From: ECT2AJA-110-A sp035399845
Lineage (GTDB): Bacteria > Planctomycetota > Phycisphaerae > UBA1845 > UTPLA1
Assembly: GCA_035399845.1 (NCBI GenBank)
Contig: DAOPJV010000011.1
Location: 62,001-126,000 of the forward strand
DNA length: 64,000 nucleotides
Direction of reading: 5' to 3'
Every line of letters starts with the position of its first letter. Positions within the stretch are counted from its first letter, which is position 1. Both the position numbers and the translations under genes were made by a program. Under the pieces are notes generated by a model. That model worked only from the letters and a program-made list of their open reading frames with translations, ran no database searches and was not told where the DNA came from. Shown piece by piece: positions 34,170 to 41,465 of the stretch.

Positions 34170-34985
34170 ATGAGCACGTATCCCGTCAGCCCGCGGGCCG
34201 ACTTTGTCGAGTGGTGTCAGGCGCATGCGCCGGTCTTTGCGGCCGATCCCGCCGCCATCGGCATGTCAGCCGTTCAGGCGGCGAAGTTCACGTCGATGAC
34301 CGACGCCGCCGCGAAGGCGATCATCGCCCAGCAGGAGGCGCAGCAGGCGGCGGCCGTGGCGACGCGGCGGGCCCGGGCGGCCCTGGCCGACCTGCAGGCG
34401 GGCGCCGGCGACGCCGTCCGCTCGATCCGGGCCTGCGCCGAACTCAGCGCGACGCCGAGCAAAATCTACAACGCCGCCCAGATCCCCCCGCCGGCCGACC
34501 CATCGCCGACACCGCCGCCCGCCCAGCCGCGGCGGCTCGCTGTCACGCTGGTGGCGCCGTCCGGGGCGCTGACGCTCACGTGGAAGGCCGCCAACCCGCG
34601 CGGAACCAGCGGAACGACCTACATCATTCGACGCCGCCTGCCCGGCGAAACGACATTCAGCTTCCTCGGCGTGACCGGCGAAAAACGCTTCAACGATGAG
34701 ACGCTCCCCGCCGGCGCCGAACGCATCGAGTACACGATCCAGGGCCAGCGCGGCAAACGGACCGGCCCGCTGAGTGAGATTCTGACGGTCGTGATCGGGA
34801 AGGCGGAGGCGGGAACGAGATGGGATTCGCAGTCGAGCGTTGTGGCGGGAAGGGATTCCCGCCGGAGTGTGGTACGAGAAGGGAATCTCGTACCAGCGGG
34901 GAATCTCGTTCCAGCGGGGAATCGCCTGCCAGCGGGGAGTCTCCCGCCAGGACCGCGCGGGCGCGTGGGTCGCCAGCTGGCGTGA
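34170..34985 (+). CDS. Hypothetical protein with fibronectin type III-like domain
   Basis: 271 aa, no signal peptide. The N-terminal half (residues 1-95) is Ala-rich and helical (TDAAAKAIIAQQEAQQAAAV, likely coiled coil), a Pro-rich linker follows (IPPPADPSPTPPPAQPRR), then a fibronectin type III-like beta domain about 125-215 (LTLTWKAANPRGTSGTTYI, ERIEYTIQGQRGKRTGPLSE). The last about 40 residues are encoded by repeat DNA: four 18-bp units (34881-34950) give GNLVPA GNLVPA GNRLPA GSLPP. The original C-terminus has probably been overwritten by a hairpin repeat. ATG 34170 has GGGGAG at 9 nt. Function unknown. Confidence 0.72.
   Translation: MSTYPVSPRADFVEWCQAHAPVFAADPAAIGMSAVQAAKFTSMTDAAAKAIIAQQEAQQAAAVATRRARAALADLQAGAGDAVRSIRACAELSATPSKIYNAAQIPPPADPSPTPPPAQPRRLAVTLVAPSGALTLTWKAANPRGTSGTTYIIRRRLPGETTFSFLGVTGEKRFNDETLPAGAERIEYTIQGQRGKRTGPLSEILTVVIGKAEAGTRWDSQSSVVAGRDSRRSVVREGNLVPAGNLVPAGNRLPAGSLPPGPRGRVGRQLA
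34847..34901. repeat. Double-hairpin repeat, copy inside the FN3-like gene
   Basis: Two hairpins: GCGGGAA / TTCCCGC, then GGTACGAGA / TCTCGTACC with loop AGGGAA. A second copy at 35215-35271 has GCGGGAA / TTCCCGC and GGGACGAGA / TCTCGTCCC, i.e. a T-A pair replaced by G-C with pairing kept. The 3' part of this copy grades into 18-bp tandem units that are translated in the FN3-like ORF. Confidence 0.85.
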
Positions 34986-35072
34986 GATTGACCGCTTGCT
35001 CGGCGGCCGCACGCCCGCGTTGCAGGGCAGGCGTGCCGCTCAACGATCTGACGACAGAGCCGCGCCCTCGAC

Positions 35073-35182
35073 GCCCCATCGGGGCGCAACAGGAGAGCCC
35101 AGGGTAAAGCGAAGTCCGCAACGCGGACGAAGCGCCACCCTGGGTCACGTTGACCGACGTCATGGCCAGGCCCCGAAGGGGC
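35073..35182 (+). repeat. Composite tri-hairpin element, copy 3
   Basis: Small hairpin GCCCC-ATC-GGGGC (35073-35085), long hairpin ends CCCAGGGT (35098-35105) / ACCCTGGG (35137-35144) with inner GTCCGC / GCGGAC, small hairpin GCCCC-GAA-GGGGC (35170-35182). Spacing 97 bp. Outer and inner stems differ from copy 2 by compensatory changes. Confidence 0.9.
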
Positions 35183-35214
35183 GTTACAGGTTCATCGTGA
35201 CGCACGGGCGCCTG

Positions 35215-35348
35215 CGGGAAGGGATTCCCGCGGGGAGTGGGGACGAGAAGGGAATCTCGTCCCAGCGGTCGAGCGAACCCGGGGCTGCGCTTCGACCGCT
35301 TCGCGGTCTGCGCTGACTCCGGGCTGAATTGTCTCGCTCCTTCAGAGC
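35215..35348. repeat. Double-hairpin repeat abutting a damaged composite element
   Basis: 35215-35271 is the second double-hairpin copy. From about 35278 a minus-oriented composite element follows: long hairpin (CCCGGGG...CTCCGGG, inner GACCGC / GCGGTC) and one small hairpin GCTCC-TTC-AGAGC (35336-35348). Its expected second small hairpin, about 95 bp upstream near 35241, is replaced by the double-hairpin repeat. Confidence 0.75.
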
Positions 35349-35478
35349 GAATTCCGCCCTGCGATCACGCGGGGTTCTTTGTGGATCGACTGCGCTGTCT
35401 CAACCCTCGAGTCCTCATTCAACCTCGCACGAGCCACCAGTGGCACACGTGCGACGCCAACATTCCATCGGGCGCTGA

Positions 35479-36294
35479 TCATCGGGCAACGCGGCGAGTC
35501 AGGTCTTCGACAAGCGTCGGGGCCACTTCGGCCGCCTCGGGGCATGAACGGATCTCCTCCCGTACCCGGTCGATTCTCTCCGGCGTCAGCAGATTTCCGG
35601 GTACGCCCTGCAAACTGCGGCACGCGAGAATGCGAACACCGCGGTCCCGATGCGACAGGGAACGAATCAGAAGATCCAGGACCCGGGTGGACATCCTGCG
35701 GATCACCAGCTGCAGCGCTACAGTCGCGTGAACTTCATCGAGCGAATCAAACCCACGACAAATCTCATCCGTCCCGTCCTCCGTCATGCCAGGCTTCATG
35801 TATCCGCAGGCGTACTCCCAGAGCTCAGCGGCATCCGACAGGGAAACAAACGCATCCAGGCTGAACGGCTCGGTGGATTCTCCGAACTCACTCGTATCGT
35901 CGTCTTCTGTCTCGCGCAAATGCGCCATCTCGCGCAACGCGTCTCTGAGCGCATGACCCATCATCGGTTGAAATTCGGAAACACACCGACGATCGATCAG
36001 CGTGTCCAGGACCTCCTCGCGAACGAGGTCTCGAACACGTTCATCTCCGGACTCGAACAGACGATCGATGAAACGGATGAATCGCCGCCGGAGGTCATCG
36101 GACGGCGCCTCCCCATGCTGCGCTTCGAACCGCGATGGTCCTGCCAGCACTTGCCTGCAAACAATCTGCAGAATCGGATACGCCAGCGGCTCGCCGTTCT
36201 CGCAACTAACAACACCATGCTCTGAAAGGAACTCTGAGAATTCCTGAATCAACATCGCGCCGACTGCTTCGTACTGAAGCGAATGGTGGGTCAT
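35479..36294 (-). CDS. Hypothetical acidic helical protein
   Basis: 271 aa, soluble, predicted almost all helical, acidic in the middle (LRETEDDDTSEFGESTEPF). The C-terminal 90 residues (VLDLLIRSLSHRDRGVRILA ... LVEDLTRRV) resemble HEAT-type helical repeats. No family recognised. ATG 36294 has AGGAG at 7 nt; the longer upstream frame runs into the repeat at 36320 and is rejected. It lies in the repeat-rich accessory region; a defence, immunity or adaptor role would be guesswork. Confidence 0.7.
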   Translation of the reverse strand: MTHHSLQYEAVGAMLIQEFSEFLSEHGVVSCENGEPLAYPILQIVCRQVLAGPSRFEAQHGEAPSDDLRRRFIRFIDRLFESGDERVRDLVREEVLDTLIDRRCVSEFQPMMGHALRDALREMAHLRETEDDDTSEFGESTEPFSLDAFVSLSDAAELWEYACGYMKPGMTEDGTDEICRGFDSLDEVHATVALQLVIRRMSTRVLDLLIRSLSHRDRGVRILACRSLQGVPGNLLTPERIDRVREEIRSCPEAAEVAPTLVEDLTRRVAR

Positions 36295-36319
36295 TTCATT
36301 CTCCTGACAACGCCCGTTC

Positions 36320-36625
36320 GATCGTCCGGCCTGAAAGCCCGACATCGCCGAAGCCCCGGGTGGAGCGCAGGTCGCGGACGCGGTCGAAGCGCAACCCGGG
36401 GACGAATCAACCCTCTGCAGCGAACCTTGAAAGGGTGGCATATGAAAGACGGCCTGCGTGACGTGTCGCGTAGAACGTTCTTTCAAAACTCCTGTTTGAC
36501 TTCTGACCTGTTCCCCAGGGCTGCGCTCAAACCGCATTCGCGGTTTTCGCTGACCCTGGGCTCCGGCTCGGTCACGCCTTCGGCGTGTGTTCGTCTCCAA
36601 TGTCGGAATTCAATTCACTGACAGC
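36320..36625. repeat. 306-bp repeat unit (two opposed composite elements), copy A
   Basis: Holds a plus-oriented composite element (small hairpins 36328-36340 and 36424-36436, long hairpin between) and a minus-oriented one (36477-36489, long hairpin with ends CCCAGGG / CCCTGGG about 36517-36561, 36574-36586). Copy B at 38253-38558 has the same length and is similar throughout (I judge well over 80 percent). The right end overlaps the last codons and stop of the gene at 36572-37336. Confidence 0.9.
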
Positions 36626-37336
36626 CTCAAGGACATGCCCACCCTCGCCACCCGGCCGCTGGATGGCAAAATAACAATCTATGCACTTCGCATAGCTTGC
36701 ACACATTCTATAGGGTTGGAAAATTGGACATGAGAGATGCACCGCGCCCTTCGCAGCAATTCTCCATTTTTCATAGTCGTCTTCTTGATAGCCCAGCATT
36801 GATGGATATGAGAGGTGAATCGCGGCTTTCCCGGCGATTCTCGTTTGAATATAGTCGTGTACTTTGAGGACGCCTCCCCCGAGCCCGGAGGTATCAAAGA
36901 CGACAAAATCCCCCCTCCTGAGAGCATCAAATAACGTCACGAGAAGCGTATGTTTCCAGGACAAACTCCAGTGTTTCCAATTGGGATGAATATTCACCGC
37001 CTCCAGGAACGCTAACGCTTCGGCTTCAGGCGCTTCCAATTCTGTGGTCAGATACTGAATAACCGTCCTTTTTCGAAACCACAGCCTCTCAACCCAATGT
37101 GAAGGTTCACGATAGGCCCTGGCTTCAACAGCATTCATCCTGACCTTGATATCTGAGCATGCACGGACACCCTTGAAAACACCGGCGATTGCCTCGGGAC
37201 AATGATCTCCATACGCGATCCCATGCGGCAAATGAAGACACACAAGCTCCCCCATGCAAAGGGAAAACTCCGGGACAATCAATCGCCCGATTTGTGCGCC
37301 ATTGCACTCAATAATGGGATCTGACGAACTACTCAT
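36572..37336 (-). CDS. Hypothetical protein, C-terminus encoded by the 306-bp repeat
   Basis: 254 aa, no signal peptide. The N-terminal third (CNGAQIGRLIVPEFSLCMGE, LVCLHLPHGIAYGDHCPEAI) and a later RRGDFVVFDTSGLGGG recall the layout of an ABC ATPase (strand, loop, helix; Walker B-like strand), but no Walker A GxxGxGK[ST] is present, so it would be non-functional as an ATPase; the likeness may be chance. Cys-rich towards the C-terminus (CASYAKCIDCYF). The final 17 residues (AVSELNSDIGDEHTPKA) and the TGA stop lie inside the 306-bp repeat. ATG 37336 with a weak GGTG site. Lower GC than core genes. Confidence 0.62.
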   Translation of the reverse strand: MSSSSDPIIECNGAQIGRLIVPEFSLCMGELVCLHLPHGIAYGDHCPEAIAGVFKGVRACSDIKVRMNAVEARAYREPSHWVERLWFRKRTVIQYLTTELEAPEAEALAFLEAVNIHPNWKHWSLSWKHTLLVTLFDALRRGDFVVFDTSGLGGGVLKVHDYIQTRIAGKAAIHLSYPSMLGYQEDDYEKWRIAAKGAVHLSCPIFQPYRMCASYAKCIDCYFAIQRPGGEGGHVLEAVSELNSDIGDEHTPKA

Positions 37337-37635
37337 GCGCTCACCGTTTCAACAGGCGAATCATGCAAACCTTAAGCGCCAAAGACGCGTGTATCCGCGC
37401 GCGTGCCACGGGTCGGCTTGCCCGCCAGCGCATCGGCCACGACGTGAACCCTACGATTCATGGATGATTCCCGGCCGCGTCGGCGCCTCGAAGCTCATCG
37501 TCAGGCTTCACTGATCCGGGCCCGAGTCGCCATTTTACCGACCGATCCACGCTGCGCCCCAGCCACTGGTGGACAAGCCACCAGTGGCACGCGCGCGCCA
37601 ACGACGCATGTATCCTCGCGCCGCCCCGCCGCCCG
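37337..37635. other. Gap with ~150-bp repeat and an 11-bp stem-loop
   Basis: 37398-37553 is the second copy of the repeat at 29584-29735. Then GCCACTGGTGG / CCACCAGTGGC with loop ACAAG (37562-37588) forms a stem-loop next to GCACGCGCGCGCC, the same GTGCCACTGG core that recurs throughout 29-39 kb. No gene. Confidence 0.78.
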
Positions 37636-38100
37636 TTACGCGCCAACCCGCGTCTCCAGAATCGCCAGGTGATGCTCCATGTGATCGAGGTAGTCCGTGA
37701 CGAGAAAACCAAGTGTGCAGGGTTCGTTCGGTGTGATCGTGCACGCTGTGGCGAGGCGCCGCTCGGGGAGATTCCGGATCAGGACCGCCAGCAGCCGGTT
37801 GTAATTGGTCCAGAGCGCGACCAGCGACGGCCAGTCCAATGCCCGGTAGTTCGCGGCGCTCACCCATTCGTTCTGCGCGTAATTCGGAAACACCAGGGCG
37901 TCGGCCGACTGGGCGCGGACGAATCGCTGATGATTGTTGCACGCCGAATCGACGAGATGGCCGATCACTTCGGATATCGACCAGCGATCGGCCGACGGCT
38001 TCGCGTGGGCGGTCTCCGATGGCGTTTCCGTAAGGCGATCACGCCACACGTCGACGATGCGCTCCAGCTCGGCGGCGATTTCAACGATGTTTGTCGTCAT
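37636..38100 (-). CDS. DinB-superfamily protein
   Basis: 154 aa four-helix-bundle protein of the DinB/YfiT type. WSISEVIGHLVDSACNNHQRF gives the first metal-type His (about 48), and DYLDHMEHHLAIL near the end gives the paired C-terminal His residues (about 140-144) of the usual three-His metal site. DinB-like proteins are often metal-dependent thiol transferases (for example bacillithiol or mycothiol S-transferases) or of unknown function. ATG 38100. It sits between repeats in the accessory region, monocistronic. Confidence 0.85.
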   Translation of the reverse strand: MTTNIVEIAAELERIVDVWRDRLTETPSETAHAKPSADRWSISEVIGHLVDSACNNHQRFVRAQSADALVFPNYAQNEWVSAANYRALDWPSLVALWTNYNRLLAVLIRNLPERRLATACTITPNEPCTLGFLVTDYLDHMEHHLAILETRVGA

Positions 38101-38252
38101 GCGTGGGTAGCGTACCGATGTGGCGCGGGGATCGCCATGAGATTCGCCAGAGCGGCGTTGGTGGGATAATCATCGCGCCGGTTCGACACATACGCGCGCC
38201 CACTTGCTGACGCGCGTGGCTCGGAATGCGCGCGTGCCAACGTCAATCGTCT

Positions 38253-38558
38253 GATCGTCCGGCCTGAAGGGCCGACATAGCCGAAGCCCCGGGTGAAGCG
38301 CAGGCCGCGGACGCGGTCGAAGCGCAACCCGGGGACACATCCATCGGCGGCGGCGAACCCTGAAAGGGTGGCATTAGAACAACGCTCGGCGCGACGCGTC
38401 GCGTAGAACGTTCTTTCAGAACTTCCGATTGTCTTCTGACCTGTTTCCCAGGGCTGCGCTCCAACCGCATTCGCGGTTTTCGCTGACCCTGGGCTCCGGC
38501 TACGTCACGCCTTCGGCGTGTTTTCGTCTCCAATGTCGGAATCCAATTCACTGACAGC
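38253..38558. repeat. 306-bp repeat unit (two opposed composite elements), copy B
   Basis: Plus-oriented composite element with small hairpins GGCCT-GAA-GGGCC (38261-38273) and ACCCT-GAA-AGGGT (38357-38369), then a minus-oriented one with GTTCT-TTC-AGAAC (38410-38422) and ACGCC-TTC-GGCGT (38507-38519). Spacings are 96 and 97 bp, identical to copy A. Confidence 0.92.
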
Positions 38559-38582
38559 TTCGGCTAGCCACAAGTGGCACGC

Positions 38583-38631
38583 GCGCGACTGTCAAGGAGC
38601 GGAGGGCGCACGACATCGAAGGCCAGCCCGA
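38583..38631 (+). repeat. 49-bp direct repeat, left copy
   Basis: Starts GCGCGACTGTCAAGGAGCGG and ends GGCCAGCCCGA. 44 of 49 bases match 40776-40824 in the same orientation; the two copies enclose the gene at 38987-40687. The core TGTCAAGGRGCGG resembles the core of the inverted repeats around ietAS. Confidence 0.9.
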
Positions 38632-38986
38632 TTGCGGCCCCGGCCCCCGCGTGACACTCTCTAACATTCATCGCTCGGACAGGCTGTCCGAACGATCGCA
38701 CGCCGACCGCTCCCTGACACCAGCGGCTCTGTGCGCTCACGGCGCCGATCGCCCTCCCCAACATCCGCGTCTCGCCAACGCCGCTCATACGCCGCAAGTC
38801 AGCGGCGCCGCCAGCAGTTTTTTTGTTGCAGGAAAAACCCAATCGGTCAACATTACGATTCAAATACGCCGCGCCCGCCGCATTCTCATTGCGCATTTAT
38901 CGCGGGATGTGCGTCGCCACCCGGCGGAGGCGCCGATTCAACAGTCATTGAGTCGGCGATCGGCGATTCTATGGAGGAATTTCCCA

Positions 38987-40687
38987 ATGATGACTTCACT
39001 CCTGGCATCCGCCATTTGGATCGCCTGCGCTGGCGGCATCGATGTCGGCTGGAACAACGAGGTCCCCGCGATTCTCCTCGACGCATTCCATCGGCGCGAT
39101 GAATTCAAGGCGGCGCGTTTTCGCTATGTGGTCGACCGCGAATTCCCAGGGACCCTCGCGCCAACGCGAAAGCGCTACGAAGCGCGAATCAGTGGCGACG
39201 ACATCGCCTGGACCAACTTCGGTGACGATGACGGCGTCGTGCTCGAAGTCCCAGCAACGGGAGAGGCGCTCGTCGGCGTCGTCAACGCCTGCGCTTACAG
39301 GCAGACCATTCGAAGTCGATCCGCCGGCGTCAGTTGGGAACGCGTGGAAGGGCGTGGCGGCGCCGCAAGAGGCCAGGTCGAAGGGGGCGATCCGATGTTG
39401 ACGGACCCGCGGAGCGTCGGCCTGATCGCAAACGACCCGCGCGACAGATCGCCGAAGACATTGCGCGACACGCTCCTGTCGAGTGGCGATCGATGGCAAT
39501 GGCGAGTGACATCGAGCGACAGGTTCAAGATCGTGACCGAGCGCTCAACGGCTGAATCGGAAACAGACGGTCGGCGCACGGAAGTCACTTGGCGGATCGA
39601 CCCGGAACGGGACAATGCGATTGTGGAAATCGAAGAAGCGATCGTCGGCCCGAACGGTCATCGAGAACTGCTGGCGTCGGCGAAGACGGACTTCCAGTTC
39701 GTCGACAATCGCTGGTGGCCAGGACGATTTGAGGTTCATGCGCCGAAGACGGGATTTCGAGTAAAAGTGACGTTCGAGTCCGTGGCGTTCGACGCGCCGG
39801 AACACCCGACGGAGCTGACGCCCGACATTTGGAATATGCCGACAGGCGCAGTCATTCTCTCCCGATTCGATCCGCATACAGGTGAGACGGACCTTGCGGA
39901 AGTGCGCTACATGGGCGGCGGCGAAACAATGTCGAACGACGACTGGCGAGCCATGGACACGTCGTCCTTCTACCCCGAATTGCGCGCGTATTTGGAATTT
40001 CAACGGAACATTGGATTGAACCGCTTTCCAAAGTGGTGGGAGCGCGAGGCCGAGGATTTCGGTCTTTCCGGCGTCTCCATCAACCCGGACCTTTGGGAGG
40101 CCTATGTTCGCCGTTGGATTGTGAAGCACTCGGATATACAAGTCTCTCACAGCGGAATGACCAAGTCCAAGCTGAAGCCCGAGCAGATCGCCGCGGCCTG
40201 GGCAATCCTTGAGGACAGTCGCCGTCATGCTGCGCCCATCCTTCGGCGAATGACGGACGCGACGGCGACGCCTCTCGATGCCGACGCAAGAGGCGGGACT
40301 TCCACAACGGGCGAGGACACGACACAAACCCGCGCAAATCAGGATGGCGTCGGCGGCGCCGCGGGCGACGCCAAGACAGTCGTCAGGAAAGTGGATACGA
40401 ATTCGGCTGACGATGCGGACGCGACGGCGACAGCGCCCGCCCCATCTGACGCGTCGACGTTGGCGCATCACGCAGAACCGTCCTGGAATCCGCCGAACGA
40501 GCGCCCGGATTCCACCAAACTTGCGGCGCAACTTACGAGACACCAGAGGGAACTCGATCGAGTCTTCGACAAACTCAAACGGCGCCTTTCGACAGTCCTG
40601 GAGAGAGAACAACGGCGCCCGGAAGATCTGCCGGCCGCCAATCAAGCCAAGCCCGACGACGCCGCACCCGAAAAAGACAGCGAGTGA
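38987..40687 (+). CDS. Hypothetical secreted protein with disordered linker and C-terminal coiled coil
   Basis: 566 aa. ATG 38987 (or the next codon, also ATG) follows GGAGG at 9 nt, giving a short hydrophobic leader (MTSLLASAIWIACAGGIDVG) that may be a signal peptide. Residues about 30-270 are beta-rich (FRYVVDREFPGTLAPTRKRY ... WWPGRFEVHAPKTGFRVKV), in the style of LolA/lipoprotein-sorting-like folds seen in planctomycete hypothetical proteins; this is only a resemblance. A low-complexity Ala/Thr/Asp linker (about 415-500) and a coiled coil (LTRHQRELDRVFDKLKRRLS) end it. Function unknown. Framed by 49-bp direct repeats. Confidence 0.72.
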   Translation: MMTSLLASAIWIACAGGIDVGWNNEVPAILLDAFHRRDEFKAARFRYVVDREFPGTLAPTRKRYEARISGDDIAWTNFGDDDGVVLEVPATGEALVGVVNACAYRQTIRSRSAGVSWERVEGRGGAARGQVEGGDPMLTDPRSVGLIANDPRDRSPKTLRDTLLSSGDRWQWRVTSSDRFKIVTERSTAESETDGRRTEVTWRIDPERDNAIVEIEEAIVGPNGHRELLASAKTDFQFVDNRWWPGRFEVHAPKTGFRVKVTFESVAFDAPEHPTELTPDIWNMPTGAVILSRFDPHTGETDLAEVRYMGGGETMSNDDWRAMDTSSFYPELRAYLEFQRNIGLNRFPKWWEREAEDFGLSGVSINPDLWEAYVRRWIVKHSDIQVSHSGMTKSKLKPEQIAAAWAILEDSRRHAAPILRRMTDATATPLDADARGGTSTTGEDTTQTRANQDGVGGAAGDAKTVVRKVDTNSADDADATATAPAPSDASTLAHHAEPSWNPPNERPDSTKLAAQLTRHQRELDRVFDKLKRRLSTVLEREQRRPEDLPAANQAKPDDAAPEKDSE

Positions 40688-40775
40688 GTCCCGTCACGAG
40701 ACAGGGCGCGCCGGAAGGCGCCGTCGTATCGGCTTGACGCCATACTCGATCGTCGATTGCGGCGCCCGCTCAGAG

Positions 40776-40824
40776 GCGCGACTGTCAAGGAGCGGAGGGC
40801 GCACGTATTCTATGGCCAGCCCGA
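40776..40824 (+). repeat. 49-bp direct repeat, right copy
   Basis: GCGCGACTGTCAAGGAGCGG ... GGCCAGCCCGA, 44/49 identical with 38583-38631. It ends 10 bp before the stop of the DHFR-like gene on the opposite strand. Confidence 0.9.
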
Positions 40825-40834
40825 CCGCCCCCCC

Positions 40835-41446
40835 CTACCCATTCCCGCCCTTTACCTCGTGGCGCAGCGAGACCATTCCGCTTCGGTACGCCTTCACCTC
40901 CACGAGGCGCAGAGGGATGTCGTTGTCCAGCCCCTGAAAAAACGGGATCCCTTCGCCGATCAACACGGGCATGACGGAATAGCGAACCTCGTCCGCGAGG
41001 CCCAGCCGAAGACATGCGCCCGACACGGCGCCGCCGCCGACAAACCAGATACCGGCAAACTGTCGTCGCAGCCGGCCGCTGACGAGCTGCGCGAGATCGC
41101 CCGAACAGAACTCGACGCTCTCCCGCGCCTTCGCCAGTTGACGCGTCGTGAGAACGAATGTCGGCTTGTCCCCGTAGGCCCAGCCGAAGCCCTTCGCCTC
41201 AAACGCCATCGCCGTCTCATAGGTCCGCGAGCCCATGACGTAGCAGTCGATGCTGTCGAGGACCGCCTGGATCGTCACCGCGTCCAGTTCGTCCCCCTGC
41301 TCGTAGTCGCTGACCATCTCAAGCCAGTCGACGCTTCCATCCTTCCGCGCGATGAACCCATCGAGGCTCGCGACCATGTGGATGGTCACGCGCGACGCGC
41401 TTTCCGATGTCGGCGCGTTGTCCGGATGTTGTGACTCAGACGGCAT
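40835..41446 (-). CDS. Dihydrofolate-reductase-like / RibD C-terminal family reductase
   Basis: 203 aa. The DHFR/RibD_C fold is apparent: VTIHMVASLDGFIARKDGSV (start strand and the SLDGxIA motif), CYVMGSRTYETAM (MGRxTY-like), FVLTTRQL, and IWFVGGGAVSGACLRLGLAD (GGG nucleotide-binding loop). These are NADPH-dependent reductases usually of unknown substrate; not the true folate enzyme (no conserved acidic active-site pattern). The first 18 residues are a low-complexity extension. ATG 41446 with AAGGA at 8 nt. Stand-alone gene between repeats. Confidence 0.88.
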   Translation of the reverse strand: MPSESQHPDNAPTSESASRVTIHMVASLDGFIARKDGSVDWLEMVSDYEQGDELDAVTIQAVLDSIDCYVMGSRTYETAMAFEAKGFGWAYGDKPTFVLTTRQLAKARESVEFCSGDLAQLVSGRLRRQFAGIWFVGGGAVSGACLRLGLADEVRYSVMPVLIGEGIPFFQGLDNDIPLRLVEVKAYRSGMVSLRHEVKGGNG

Positions 41447-41465
41447 GTTGCGTTCCTTGTTACGT

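Larger units (their letters stand above)
34986..35478. other. Gene-free repeat region between FN3-like gene and 35479
   Basis: Contains composite element copy 3 (35073-35182), a double-hairpin repeat (35215-35271), a damaged composite element (long hairpin about 35278-35330 plus a single small hairpin 35336-35348, minus orientation) and an AGCCACCAGTGGCAC fragment at about 35424-35440. No credible ORF. Confidence 0.75.
38101..38986. other. Gap with 306-bp repeat copy B and a gene-end remnant
   Basis: Contains 306-bp repeat copy B (38253-38558), the left direct repeat at 38583-38631 and upstream sequence of the gene at 38987. No intact gene. On the minus strand, 38558 to about 38505 still encodes EAVSELDSDIGDENTPKA and a stop, matching the C-terminus of the protein at 36572-37336, but nothing upstream of it is coding. 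Confidence 0.75.

Noticed and set aside
33665..34177. Ala/Gly-rich open frames over the degenerate tract
   Set aside because: They translate a repetitive non-coding stretch; both strands give low-complexity products and no ribosome site is present.
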